DNA from: Antedon bifida
Taxonomy: Eukaryota > Echinodermata > Crinoidea > Comatulida > Antedonidae
Length of the DNA stretch: 64,000 nucleotides
Direction of reading: 5' to 3'
NCBI GenBank assembly: GCA_963402885.1
Contig: OY727102.1
Coordinates: forward strand, 9,238,001-9,302,000
The notes under the pieces: generated by a model
The model's database searches: none
Told to the model about the DNA's origin: nothing
What the model saw: only the letters and a program-made list of their open reading frames with translations
Translations under genes and position numbers: made by a program
In this document: one piece after another, positions 12,545 through 23,550 of the stretch
Position numbering within the stretch: position 1 is the first letter of the stretch
Layout of the letters: each line of letters opens with the position of its first letter

Positions 12545-12875
12545 AGTTTTCTTAAACTTTATGGTGAAATATACTGTATACGTAATATGATATCAGCTCC
12601 CAAGAATATTTTACTTCAACACCAGCTCCGAAAATTGAATTTCATAATTTACTGTAATTATGCCATTTCCGGTTATGTGACGTAACTTTTCGGAATATAG
12701 CCGTATTTGGTAGCGAGGTTATTGATGTGTATGTGACGTTACATCCCGTCTTATAACGTCATTACAGCTTCTTTGGCTGTACCCCGAGTATCGCACATTC
12801 GTGCTTGTTTGTTAATTAATTTATTTAAGAAGCCACAATGTGTGATACACACCACAGCGTTATGTTGTTATATGC

Positions 12876-12948
12876 GGCTTCTTGGCGTAGTGGTTATCAC
12901 GTCTGTTTAACACGCAGAAGGTCCCCGGTTCGAGACCGGGCGAAACCT
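12876..12948 (+). tRNA. tRNA-Val(AAC)-like sequence, best T arm of the four
   Basis: The D region TGGCGTAGTGGTTATCACG, anticodon loop TTAACAC and T arm CCCGG-TTCGAGA-CCGGG are intact, so both internal pol III boxes are present. The anticodon stem has a weak G-T pair. The acceptor GGCTTCT against CGAAACC has two mismatches. A tRNA scan on folded structure would decide between gene and pseudogene; I favour repeat-derived. Confidence 0.45.
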
Positions 12949-14424
12949 TTTTTTTTAAACTTTATGGTAAAAAGTACTGTATACGCAATATGATATACAG
13001 TATATCTTTTTTAAATACTTATTTGTTAATTAATTTGTTTAATTAAGAAGTAAATTTCAAACCGGATGCAGCCATATTATTATCACGTCTCGAAGATGAT
13101 ACCGTATAGCCGTATTTGATGTGTATGTGACGTTACATCCGGTCTTATGACGTCATTACAGCTTTTTTTGCTGTACCCCGAGTATCGCACATTCGTGCTT
13201 GTTGTATTAGAGTGAAATAAGATCAAATATAGAACATTTGCAAAGATGCCGATTTCTAGACCAATTTTGAAGCTTAGACTAATTCCGCCGCCGGGCTAGG
13301 CCTTAGGCATATACGAAGTCGAGTTTTTAAAGTAGAAAACCCCACCTAAAATGTTGAAGTCGCATCTGGATAGTTGAAATTTTAACATTATCATAATAAT
13401 CATAGGTGATTATGTATAGTAATAAGTATAAGTGCATTTCTGGGCTCTATTTTCATTATTAGCTCTGCCTCAATCATAGATGGGCTAGTAGGCCCTACTG
13501 GAGACTTACTATTTAATTTTATATTTCAATGAATAGGTGCACTTTCCAGGGACAAGCTCATATATTGTCCTGGTGAGTCTTATATAGTTTGTTTCATATA
13601 ATTTCAAATCATGTAACGCCATTTTTTCAAGCGGGAACCTACTGTTATACAGCTCTTTTTTTCAAAATTGTCTTTGCTCAGCCCCAAGCATGGTGGGGTA
13701 CTGAAGATTCTTATGCATGTTGTTTGAAAACATAAGATGTCATTTTCGGGTACCTTGTACTTTGTAGCTCTATTTTAAACAGCTTGGTATGTGCGTGCGT
13801 TGTTATGCAAATGAGTTTGTGCAGGTGTATTATGGTGAAGATGGTACGTTAGTCATTCGCAGTCAAGACGCCACAATGTTAAATTGTGATGCTGTTAATT
13901 ATTTACATTAGAAGATTTTTCAAATCATGTAAATAAAATATTTTCCGGGCGGGAAGCTAGCAGTTCCCCTCGTTTAGTTTGCAAAAGTAATCTCGAATGT
14001 GGAAAAGAAGCCCACCCAAGAGTACTAAAAAATGAAGGAGCACATGGGCTTCTTTTCGAGGTTTTATGGCAGTCTATTTAATGGAAAATAATGCCATGCA
14101 ACTTTGTTTTAAAAAAGGTCCACTTGACATTTACAATCCTCAAAATATCTCTCTTTCAAAATAAAAGAAAAACAATATTCATTATTTTCCATTAAAAAAA
14201 AATCCACTGGCGCCAAATTGGGTCCACTTGAGCACAGTGTATTAACATACGAAAAGATTGAAACTTGAGTGACTTTATTTCTATTTTATATCACTGCTCC
14301 CCTGGTGCCAAATTTTGTCCACTTGAGCACAGTGTTTTATACGAAAAGATATTAAAATTTAGTGACTTTATTTCTATTTTATATCACTGTGCTCCACTAG
14401 GGCCAAATTAAATATTAAAATGTA

Positions 14425-14930
14425 GTGACTTTATTTCTATTTTATTTTTTTATTAAACCTTATTTAGTGAGGGTGACCTTAAACAGCATATGCAGACAGT
14501 CAAAAATATATATGGAAAAAGAAAAACGGATGAACTATGTTAAAAAAATATAAAAATATATAATATATATGTACTTAAATACAAAAATATAGCCTACAAT
14601 ACTATACAAAACGTTGAGTTCGTGGTGTGAGAGGATGAGCTTTAAGGATGCAAAATGCTCTATTTTGAATGGTCTGTTCGGTCAATATTCGATCTGATTC
14701 CCCAAACACTACAGCAATAGTCAATGTGTGGGAGGATTATAGTGTTATAGAGGAGTATGGATGTGTGAAATGACGGGCACGCGATAAGATGGAGATGGAC
14801 AAGCCCAGTTTGGAACGGAGTTTATTTACATGAAAAGAAAAAGATAAATTTGAATCAATGTGAATGCCAAGATGTTTCTTTTTGTCAGTTTGTGATATGG
14901 GTATATACGAAACGATATTAAAAGTAGTGA
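14425..14930 (-). pseudogene. Inverted copy of the retrotransposon fragment in the right arm
   Basis: This is the mirror image of the fragment at 5235-5692: the same reverse-transcriptase C-terminal residues are read on the minus strand, with the same AT-rich tail. Its presence in both arms at the same place means it was captured before the arms were duplicated or homogenised. Confidence 0.65.
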
Positions 14931-15102
14931 CTTTTATTTCTATTTTATATCACTGTGCTACCCTGGTGCTAAATTGGGTCCACTTGAGCAGTTACCGTAG
15001 TACTATTTCTATTATTGAAGTTAATAAAGGCATAAATGGCGCTCCGTAGAGAAGTAGAGAATGCTCGATCGTCGAAATGACGCTCTGAATATACCTCTAA
15101 AT

Positions 15103-16607
15103 ATGGTCCGGGGCCAAAATCGGTCCGGCCGGACCAGTTTTGGCTCTAAAATTGTGGCCAAAAGCAGTCCGCCACTGCCAAAATCGGTCTGGGCTTTTCT
15201 TCTGTCGATTTTAATTGAATTACTAGGCCTATGATGCTGTTTTAAGTTGTTTATGGCTAGAAAAATATCCCGTGATATATATTAGTAAGTTATATTACAT
15301 TAGCCTATATAAATACGTGAACGTGATTGGTTGAAACTGCGTCACATGACTACCGCTGCGAGGATCGTAAATCGTATATAATAGAGAGGTTTCGCAACGC
15401 TACGAATACGATAACGAAAACGAATACGTCACGCACATGTATTCGTTTTCGTAAGCCTGCAAAAATCGAGGGCGCCGTCGATCCAAAAAAAAAAATGTGA
15501 CTGCGGTAAATTCGAAGCGCAGCAGGTACGTGTTGCTTGGCTGCCTAGGCCTAGCGTAACATCAAAGCGAGTGAGCACTTTAAAAACTGCTATTTATCAA
15601 AATCGACTTGTTATTTTAGTAAATTACTTTTAGTAAATTACTTTCAATAAATCTATAATTATATTATAATCATGAATCATTTCTGATTCAAATGCAAAAT
15701 GTGGAAAATAATCAAAAACTATACTCGTTTTGTAGTTACGAATATGACTGGTGATATTCGTCAACACAAATACGCTTTACGAATATGAAATGGGGATCAG
15801 CTCAAAAGTTTCATAAATGTATGACGTATCTGTTTTCGTTATCGTATTCGTAGCGTTGCGAAACCTCCCTATTATCCTCGAGAACGATGATATTGGCCGA
15901 TTAATTTTCGCGTAATTATCGTGTCAGCCTGCCACACACTCACATGAACGGGTATGAGACGCTGATATTGCCAGCTAGATTTTATTTATGATTGAAGCCT
16001 TTCCTTCCTTAGCCTAATCAATATTGGATTATTGTTTTATAATAATTGTATTGAATTGATATATTTATTTATTAACCATAAATAATTAATAAATTAAATT
16101 GTTTTTAACATCATGGGGAAACGAAGATGTTAAAAAAGAACAAAATGGATTAAAAACAGGCAGAGATACATATTGTATACAAAAAGCCTAACAATTAGTA
16201 CTAATTATTGATGAGTTACTACTAAAATGATAGTAAAAAAAACAGGCTTAATTTATAATATTAAAATAACAAATAAAACCCCGTAGTTTTCAATATAATG
16301 ACTAATCATGGCCTTTTTTTTAATGATATATACATTATGACTCATTTTGCGCACCATATATTTGTAAGACCGGATCATATTTGGCGGCCAAAAACAGTCC
16401 TACTGCCCGGACTGATTTTATCCAGGCCGGACCAATTTTGGCCGCCGCGCCAAAACTGGTTTTGGACAGCCGGACAGGTTTTGGCAGCCATAAATGGTCC
16501 CCCGGACTGATTTTGGCAGCCAAAACTGGTCCGCCGGACCGATTTTGGCCTGGACTGATTGGATTCCGGACTGATTGCAGATTGGATTCCGGACTGATTT
16601 TGATGTG
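15103..16607. mobile_element. Element with degenerate 'GGTCCGGCCGGACCATTTTGGC' ends
   Basis: Two blocks made of one degenerate word face each other: 15103-15205 (GGTCCGGGGCCAAAATCGGT, CCGGCCGGACCAGTTTTGGC) and 16367-16607 (CCGGACTGATTTTGGCAGCC, AAAACTGGTCCGCCGG and variants). They bracket about 1.2 kb that includes another inverted-repeat element. The overlapping open frames in the right block are by-products of repetition. No transposase is visible. Confidence 0.5.
15381..15872. mobile_element. MITE-like element with ~50 bp inverted ends
   Basis: The left end ATAGAGAGGTTTCGCAACGC (15381-15400) continues through CTACGAATACGATAACGAAA. The right end is its inverse, TTTCGTTATCGTATTCGTAG then CGTTGCGAAACCTCCCTAT, ending at 15872. 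The interior is AT-rich and without an open frame. Confidence 0.75.
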
Positions 16608-16739
16608 ACACTGCCACCTAGCATAATTTCATTTCGATCGCTGGCCACACTGGACTAACTAGGCAGGCTTATTACAAGTAAAGGAGGCCTAGCTACAGCA
16701 GTAGATATTCAACTTGTTGTTGGCTAACTAATATAACAG

Positions 16740-17172
16740 ATATCGCCTTTTATATCGGTAAAATATAGAGATTTTATAACCCCTTGGGAATGATATTATG
16801 TTCTCGGGGAATATCTAGCTGAGGGACATTATGTCCCACAGCTAGATAATAGAGCTTCGGGAAATAACAAATATAGGCTAGGCCTAGGCTATATTCCCTC
16901 GAACAAAATATCATTCCCTCGCTCGGGGATGTCAAATCTTATATTTAAATATAATCTTATATTTAAATATAAGATAATGTTATACAAATTACAGACATTG
17001 CCTGCTTAGAGGTTAAATGTAAGATTTGACATCCCCGAGGGAATGATATTTTGTTCGAGGGAATATATATTTCCCGAAGCTCTAGCTGAGGGACATATAT
17101 ATTCCCCGAGAACATATTATCATTCCCAAGGGGTTATAAAATCTCTATATTTTACCGATATAAAAGGCGATA
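16740..17172. repeat. 433 bp palindrome upstream of HYKK
   Basis: The left arm starts ATATCGCCTTTTATATCGGT and is inverted at the right end, finishing CCGATATAAAAGGCGATAT. Inside are further mirrored blocks: CCCCTTGGGAATGATATTAT, GAATATCTAGCTGAGGGACA, CATCCCCGAGGGAATGATAT. It ends about 350 bp before the HYKK start codon. It is probably a foldback element and could lie in the promoter region. Confidence 0.75.
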
Positions 17173-17524
17173 TATGTTTAATATAGGCCTATATAATTTT
17201 TTTTTTAACACTGCTTACTATCCAGTTTTTTAACCTTGAGTTTCATTTTTAATCAATTCTGTTTTTTTTAAAAATGTAATGTTATTTAAATGTACTTTAT
17301 TCAGAAGGAATATGAGTTACATAATCACATAGTCACATATGTCATTTATACTACTGGTACATTACATTAGCCTACAGCTAGGATAAGTCTATGCTAGACA
17401 GGTAGGCCTAGGCTGCAACAGATATTATAATGTCATAGGGTTGGATTAAAAAAGTGTTTTTTTTCATTCAAATTATTGTGATTTTTAAAGACAAAAATAA
17501 ATTTATAGTTTCAGGTTTTTTAGG
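17173..17524 (+). promoter_or_regulatory. HYKK upstream region, probable 5' leader junction
   Basis: This is AT-rich sequence before the HYKK start codon. Pyrimidine-rich tracts followed by TTTCAG (ending 17514) and TTTTTTAG (ending 17523) look like splice acceptors one to ten bases before the ATG. An untranslated first exon may therefore lie further upstream. No TATA box can be assigned. Confidence 0.35.
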
Positions 17525-20500
17525 ATGACAACTACTACTATATCAAATGGAAATGATGTTCTTGCAAATGCTTCGCAGGAACGACTTGACAGCATTCCAT
17601 TTACCACTGCAGATGATGCTAAAGACATCATCAAGAGTTTGTACAACATGAACGTTATAGACATAAAGAAATTTGACAGTTATGAAGATTTGAACTTCTA
17701 CATAAAAACTGACAATAATTCTACTACTAGACATGGAAATGAATTTGTGTTTAAAATTTCAAATACGCAGTTATCATTAGATAAGAAAATATTTGATGCC
17801 CAAACTGACTTGTTATTTCGGTTGAAAGAAGTTGGAATTTCAGCACCAGTACCTTTTAGGGATGTTAATGGACAAAATTTTAGCTTACAACATTTACAAA
17901 ATATTAAAGATGATGGTAAGTATAAAAGCACTTACAGTGGAAAAATGGGATTTATTCAGAATAGCTTTCTTGTAGCAAATACAAAAACTATATAATATGT
18001 TCTCTTCAAATGGTTGATTTTGTAGTAGTTGTGATGGAAGGGAATTACATGGTACGTCTGCTTACATACATTCCAGGAGAGAGGTTGGTGACGGTTAAGA
18101 ACATTTCACTTGATCTTTTCTACGATGTTGGCAAGATTCTCGCTCATATTCATAATGCATGGAAGGTATGATATTTATTGTTTTCTATTTATATTTCACA
18201 TACTCTTTCCAAAAATTAAAAGTAAGATCTTTGAAGTAGTTCTTTCTACTATTTTTATGTACGCTGAAATCCAGTGCCTCAATTTACATTATTTTCTTTG
18301 TTTACCAAAGTTCTCTTAAGCCTGGTTTCCATAAAATCGCTACACCGTGTCGCCGACTGCTGTCGCCGACAGAGCGTAGCGATTCTATGGAAACGCTAGA
18401 ATTTATCGGGGATCTAATACGCAAGCGCTAAATATTCTTTGGTACACGCGTATACGATTCATCGCCGAAAAAATCGGCAAAGTTGAACATGGTTGAACTT
18501 TGCCGATTTGTCTGCGATGAATCGGGGAGGCCTCCCCGATGCGCATCGGCAACATCTGCGCGGGTAGCGATTTCAATGGAAACGGTGTAGCGATTTTATG
18601 GAAACCAGGCTTTACTTTAAATTCTCTTCTCAGATGTTCCAACAAATATCGGAAGTGTGGCCAAACCAGTGGCCAAACCAGTACTCTATACTGTTAAAAA
18701 TACATCCAAACATCACTGTTAGTGTTACAATTCCATATTTTTTTTTTTCCAATCTTTCGACAATCAGAAACAAAAAAGTTGAACAGGGCAGTTGAGATAA
18801 AGCAAAAGTTAAAAAACTGTCATCAAAAGATGTGCTTAACCAAACCCACGTCAACACTACATAAACAAACAAAATTCAATACATAACAAAACATAAAACA
18901 AATAAAATACTGTGCAAAAATTACATAAGAGATAGATTATAAAAATAGATGTTCAACTTTGCCGATTTTGTCGGCGATGAATCGTATACGCGTGTACCAA
19001 AGAATATTTAGCGCTCGCGTACTAGATCCCCGATAAATTCTAGCGTTTCCATAGAATCGCTACGCTCTGTCGGCGACAGCAGTCGGCGACACGGTGTAGC
19101 GATTTTATGGAAACCAGGCTTAAATCATTAAGAAAATACAGTGCATGTTACCGTTAAAATGTAGGCTTTAAAAATTAGGTATGTACGAGCATGGAGGTAT
19201 ATACCTCCATGGTACGAGTTGGTGTGGGTACGAGTTGGTTGAGGTACGAGTTGGGAATAGGTACGAGTTATTTTGGGTACGAGTTGACCACTTCTAGCCT
19301 AGTAGGGCCAGGCCTACTCTTCGCGATACATCGCGATAGCGCCACACGTTGAGCCTTGAATTGAGTTTGCTTTATTAGCTAGGCTAGGCCTAACTGCTAA
19401 GCCTACATTTTAAAAGGTGTATACTGTATTTCTTTATGATTTAAGTCGTAGGCTGCTACTATAAGTTACAATAATAATTATTATTAGTAAGAAAACATTT
19501 AATACTGTAGTATTTCAAACAAGCTACCCTCTATTAATAATGGAACGATCCATTTGATGATCTGGGTTTTCTAGTTCCATTTTGGAACTAGAAAACTCAG
19601 ATCTTTTGATATCTGAGTTTTCTAGATCTAGAAAAGTCAGTTATCTGAGTTTTCTAGATCTAGAAAAGTCAGATATCTGAGTTTTCTAGATCTAGAAAAC
19701 TCAGATATATCTGAGATCTGAGTTTTTCTAGCCAAAGTAGGGAATTGTAACAATGATGTTCGGATGTATTTTAAACGTTTTTTACCTCTATGTTTTTACT
19801 TATATGCTTGGTGTCTAAATAAAAAATTATTATTATTTGTTTTTATTTAGGGTTACGAGCATCCATCTTTGATCCGTGAGGATTTTGAGTGGCACTTGCG
19901 ATCAGCAGTTCATACACGTGCCTATGTACATCTTGTAAAGGAGCAATGGCAACGAGATATTTCTGAAGCTGTTCTTGATAAATTTGAAGCAGAGGTTTTA
20001 CCTGTCTATGACAAATTAACTAGAGGTGAGAAGTGTATTCATTTTTAAAGATTATTATTATTTTTTTATATTTTTAATGAAAAATATCATTCACCACAAA
20101 CAGTGCAAAAATCTCCTGTTAAATTATGTGATTTTACATTGCATTGTGGGTTTTTACACTGCATTGTGGGATGTTTTATAGTAAGCAGCAAACGTTTACA
20201 TGCATAATAGCACTGACACCACAAACAGTGTTATTGCATTGTGGGATATTTGAAATTACAGTACTGCATTTTAAAGTATTCAAGTAATAAATACTTTATT
20301 GAGAATTCGAAGCTACAGAATGCTATATTATCTTTCAATCCCTTTTCTACATACCAGTTTAAACAAATTTCAATTGTCATTTTATCAGGTATTATCCATG
20401 GTGATTTAAATGAGTTGAATATATTAGTGACACCAACAACTGTACCCAACAGTCAACAAAGGTATATGATAAGTGGAGTGATAGATTTTGGCGACACAAC

Positions 20501-20825
20501 AGTATCCCCTTACATCTTTGATATCAGCATCAGCCTAGCCTACATGATGTTGACCGACATAGAAGAATCATCAATCCCAAGCATCTGTAAATGGTTTCTC
20601 TCAGGATATGGGAGTGTTTCGAAAATACCAGATTTTGAAGTTAACATGGTTGTTACTATGATGTGTGCACGTCTCGTTCAATCCCTGCTGATGGGTTTAT
20701 ACTATCATTCAATGGATCCAACAAACACATATCTACTTTGCTCGCAGAAACGAGGATGGCAAGCTTTGAAGAATGTATGGAAATTATCGATTGACGATAT
20801 CAAAACAGTTGCATGCCCTAGATAA
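17525..20825 (+). CDS. HYKK: Hydroxylysine kinase (HYKK/AGPHD1), 4 coding exons
   Basis: HYKK phosphorylates 5-hydroxylysine with GTP in collagen-derived amino-acid breakdown. It belongs to the aminoglycoside phosphotransferase (APH) kinase-like family. My exons are 17525-17915, 18026-18165, 19851-20025 and 20389-20825, giving 380 aa against about 373 in human. Phases close and each intron starts GT and ends AG; the exon 2 acceptor could also be three bases later. NEFVFKISN (K77) fits the nucleotide-binding lysine. The catalytic loop is HGDLNELN (D241) at the start of exon 4, and the metal-binding motif is DFGD (D268). MVRLLTYIPG in exon 2 is family-typical. A poly(A) signal AATAAA lies at 20964-20969. 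Introns 2 and 3 carry inverted repeats. The product assignment is secure by motif and length; substrate is inferred from the family. Confidence 0.9.
18318..19121. mobile_element. Inverted-repeat element in HYKK intron 2
   Basis: A complete short element, 18318-18612, begins AAGCCTGGTTTCCATAAAAT and ends with the inverse. Its interior is GC-richer than the surroundings (GTCGCCGACTGCTGTCGCCG). A second copy in inverted orientation, 18951-19121, matches only the first ~170 bp and ends CCAGGCTT. The pair encloses 340 bp of AT-rich sequence, so the whole could move or fold as a unit. Confidence 0.75.
19168..19290. repeat. 'GTACGAGTTGG' word repeats with palindrome
   Basis: The palindrome CATGGAGGTATATACCTCCA (plus TG) at about 19190-19211 is followed by five copies of GGTACGAGTTGG-like words with different spacers. 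It has the same style as the other degenerate-word element ends. No second end was found. Confidence 0.5.
19540..19738. repeat. Tandem palindromes of 'TCTGAGTTTTCTAGATCTAG'
   Basis: Within HYKK intron 2, the self-complementary unit ATCTGAGTTTTCTAGATCTA / TAGATCTAGAAAACTCAGAT is repeated about four times, every ~38 bp, with variants (AAAAGTCAG). The region can fold into many alternative hairpins. Confidence 0.7.
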
Positions 20826-22625
20826 GGCCTAAACACTGTAGTTTTGCTCAAGCATAGCATCAATTGAAAAACAAGGGCATTTTTGTTTTTTTCCAAGATT
20901 TTATGTTACTGACATAAATATAGATTATTGCTTTAAAAAGGGGTACTTTGTGCTGAAATCTAAAATAAAAAATCACTGCATTTATTATTTGAATTACTTT
21001 ATTAACTATAAGTGTAAGGAGGAGATACAGTTGTGTAACCCAGTGCAAAATCTCAATTGACAGGAAACCATAATGTATTATTTAATGTATTTATTTAAGA
21101 CATCAATTACCTAAACCCAGGGTTGTTAGATAAGCCCAGTCACACATTCCATTCCCATGATGTTCACGCAAACAAAGAGCCTGTTCGGACATAACAAACA
21201 ATTTACACATGTAATGGTTGTGTGTGGTGTAAATTATGAGATAAACAACCTGTTTAAAAAACCCAACTTAATTGAATTGTTCAATTTAACCTTAAACTGC
21301 ATGCTCATCAACCACAAGACAAGGAGCAATTTGACCATATTAGTGTAAAGAGATGTATGAAATATGACCTTGCTGGGTACATTTTTAAATTTAAATGTGT
21401 AAATTTTTTATCGTCTGTCCGAATGATCATTGGTTTAGCTCTCAAGGGTACTCCACAGTTACACAGTCATGTAAACTGATTTTATGTACGAACACAGCCC
21501 AAGAAATACAAAGTGTAACAGTGCTCCAACAATATTATATTATATCTGGCCCGACTGGCTCTTTTATGTAAGAAATTGTATTAGTATTAATTACCTTTAA
21601 CTAGCAGTAACCCGTGCTCCGCACAGTCTTTTTCTGCCTTAATATGTTATATACTTTGCATGGGCAAGTATAATAACAGCGCACTTCGATAAAAGTACTT
21701 TGACAAATTATTAAAAGAAAAAAAAATTGTATCACGAATAAAATTCGGAACTACTGTACTGTATTTACGGCCATTGGTTTGTTATACACTATTCCTTCAC
21801 TTCAATATATGTAGGCTAAAAAATTAAAGCAATAGTACAGTGGATATGGAACTTTGACTTTACTTTTGACTGGAAAAGAAAAACTACTTACGGCCATTGA
21901 TTTTGTTATACACGGAGTATTCCTTTAGTTTGAAATATATGTAAGCTACAAAATGAAAGCAATACTGGATTTGGGGTGCGCCTCAGAAATTGTCAACGTG
22001 CATGAACGGGACAGGTCAGTCGGCAGAGATTAAAACTTTTTAATGATAAAATATGAATTGGTAAGTTAGGGAATTAAGATGTGAAGTATTGGAATAATAA
22101 CAATGATTACGGACTCAACACAAAAAGTAGTCGAAATTAGATGAGTTCGGACACAAACATTTTGGGTGTATTTTTCGTTGATATTTGGTATTTAGTGGAA
22201 ACATTTGGATTCGGTTTACCGTATTGTTCCTAATAAACGCCCCCGGGGCGTTGCATTTTTTAAAAAGGGGGCGTTTGTTAGGGGTGAAATGTAAAAATCA
22301 TAAATAGAGCCTGGGCCTAGCCAGACAGTAGGCTATATGAGGTGGCCTACCCTAAATAAGTTGCTTCAGATGGTCAATCAATGTTTTTTTGGGTGTGCAA
22401 CAAATAAGTTCACAGGGTACCTATGCTATGCTACTGTGCCTGCGTTTAGCTGTAATTTTTACTGTGTTACTTCGCCTTTTAGACTAGTCCAGATAGTCAT
22501 ATTTCCACTCTAATAAGATGCTGTAGGCATTTCGTGTTAAAAGCGAAAAAATATGTGTTTTAGGGTAATTTTGGGGTGCTAAATTCAAATCTGCTGTTTA
22601 CCCGGCTCAATTTTTAGATCTTTAC
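20826..22625. other. HYKK 3' end and intergenic space
   Basis: After the HYKK stop there is a poly(A) signal and AT-rich sequence. A diverged direct duplication of ~125 bp lies at about 21755-21970 (ACGGCCATTG ... TTTGTTATACAC ... AATATATGTA). The word CAGTAACCCGTGCTCCGCAC at about 21604-21625 looks like a repeat-element end, but I cannot place it. No gene is recognised. Confidence 0.5.
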
Positions 22626-22629
22626 ACTT

Positions 22630-23550
22630 AAAATGTGAAAAACAAAATGGCCGCCATTTCAGACTTATTTTGGCTTATAACTTTACTTTTAAGTGACGTA
22701 GCAAGTTAAAAATGGTGTCTATACCTATGTTTGTGATAGTGAAGATTCCAAATATATTGTTATTAAAGTTGTAAATATTCTATTTCAGCTGCCATGTTGA
22801 AATCCAAGATGGCCACCATTTTAAACGTATTTTGGTTTATAACTTGACTTTTAAGTGACGTAGCAAGTTAAAAATGGTTTCTATACCTATGTTTGTGAAC
22901 TGAGGATTCCAAATATATTGTTATTAAAGTTGTAAATATTCTTTTTCGGCCGCCATGTTGAAGTCCAAGATGGCTGCCATCATTTTAAACGTATTTTGAC
23001 TTATAACTTTACTTTTAAGTGACATAGCAAGTTAAAAATGGTTTCTATACCTATGTTTGTGATACTGAGGATTCCAAATATATTGTTATTAAAGTTGTAA
23101 ATATTCTTTTTCGGTCGCCATGTTGAAATCCAAGATGGCCTGCAATCATTTTAAATGTATTTTGACTTATAACTTGACTTTTAAGTGACATAGCAAGTTA
23201 AAAATGGTTTCTATACCTATGTTTGTGATACTGAGGATTCCAAATATATTGTTATTAAAGTTGTAAATACTCTTTTTCGGCCGCCATGTTGAAATCCAAG
23301 ATGGCTGCCATCATTTAAAACGTATTTTGGCTTATAACTTGACTTTTAATTAACAAAGCAAGTTAAAAATAGTTTCTATACTTATGTTTGTGATACTGAG
23401 GATTCCAAATATATTGTTATTAAAGTTGTAAATATTCTATATCAACCGCCATGTTGAAATCCAAGATGGCCGCCATCATTTTAAACGTATTTTGGCTTAT
23501 AACTTGACTTTTAATTAACATAGCAAGTTAAAAATGGTTTTTAAACCATA
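22630..23550. repeat. Tandem ~165 bp repeat, 5-6 copies
   Basis: The word GCCATGTTGA recurs at 22791, 22952, 23117, 23283 and 23448, spacing 161-166 bp. Units include TTATAACTTGACTTTTAAGT, AGCAAGTTAAAAATGGTTTC, GAGGATTCCAAATATATTGT and CCAAGATGGCCGCCATCATT. Copies are well conserved; the first and last are partial. Confidence 0.85.

Larger units (their letters stand above)
10780..13203. repeat. Tandem block inserted in the right arm
   Basis: This block has no counterpart in the left arm. It begins ACTCGGGGTACCCGAGTCTA and ends with CCCCGAGTATCGCACATTCG plus a few bases. A unit of about 340 bp, from that start word to that end word, is present twice almost unchanged (10780-11120 and 11125-11455), again more diverged at 11946-12285, and in part at 12690-12810 and 13040-13203. 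Units carry GACGTC-rich words (TATGACGTCATTACAGCTTC). Between them lie four tRNA-Val-like sequences with their own trailing repeats (GTACTGTATACGCAATATGA). It splits the arm between GATGGTTTTT and GTATTAGAGTG. Confidence 0.7.
5045..15098. mobile_element. About 10 kb compound inverted-repeat structure
   Basis: The left terminus AGAGGTATATTCAGAGCGTC (5045-5064) is exactly inverted at the right terminus, ending 15098. Outer arms 5045-6900 and about 13204-15098 match over their length, including GACGATCGAGCATTCTC and CCCGCCCGGAAAATATTTT blocks. Inner arms continue from 6895 to about 8220 and from about 10775 back to 9725. The right arm is interrupted by 10780-13203, which the left arm lacks. Within each arm a ~1 kb block occurs twice in diverged form (for example 5930-6560 and 7060-7700), so the structure is nested. 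No transposase is recognisable and no flanking target duplication is seen. A similar terminus, GTATATTCAGAGCGTCA, occurs once more at 32898-32914. Confidence 0.8.

Noticed and set aside
16298-16648. Overlapping frames on both strands at the GGTCCGG block
   Set aside because: They arise from the repeated word in several frames at once; no protein family is recognisable.
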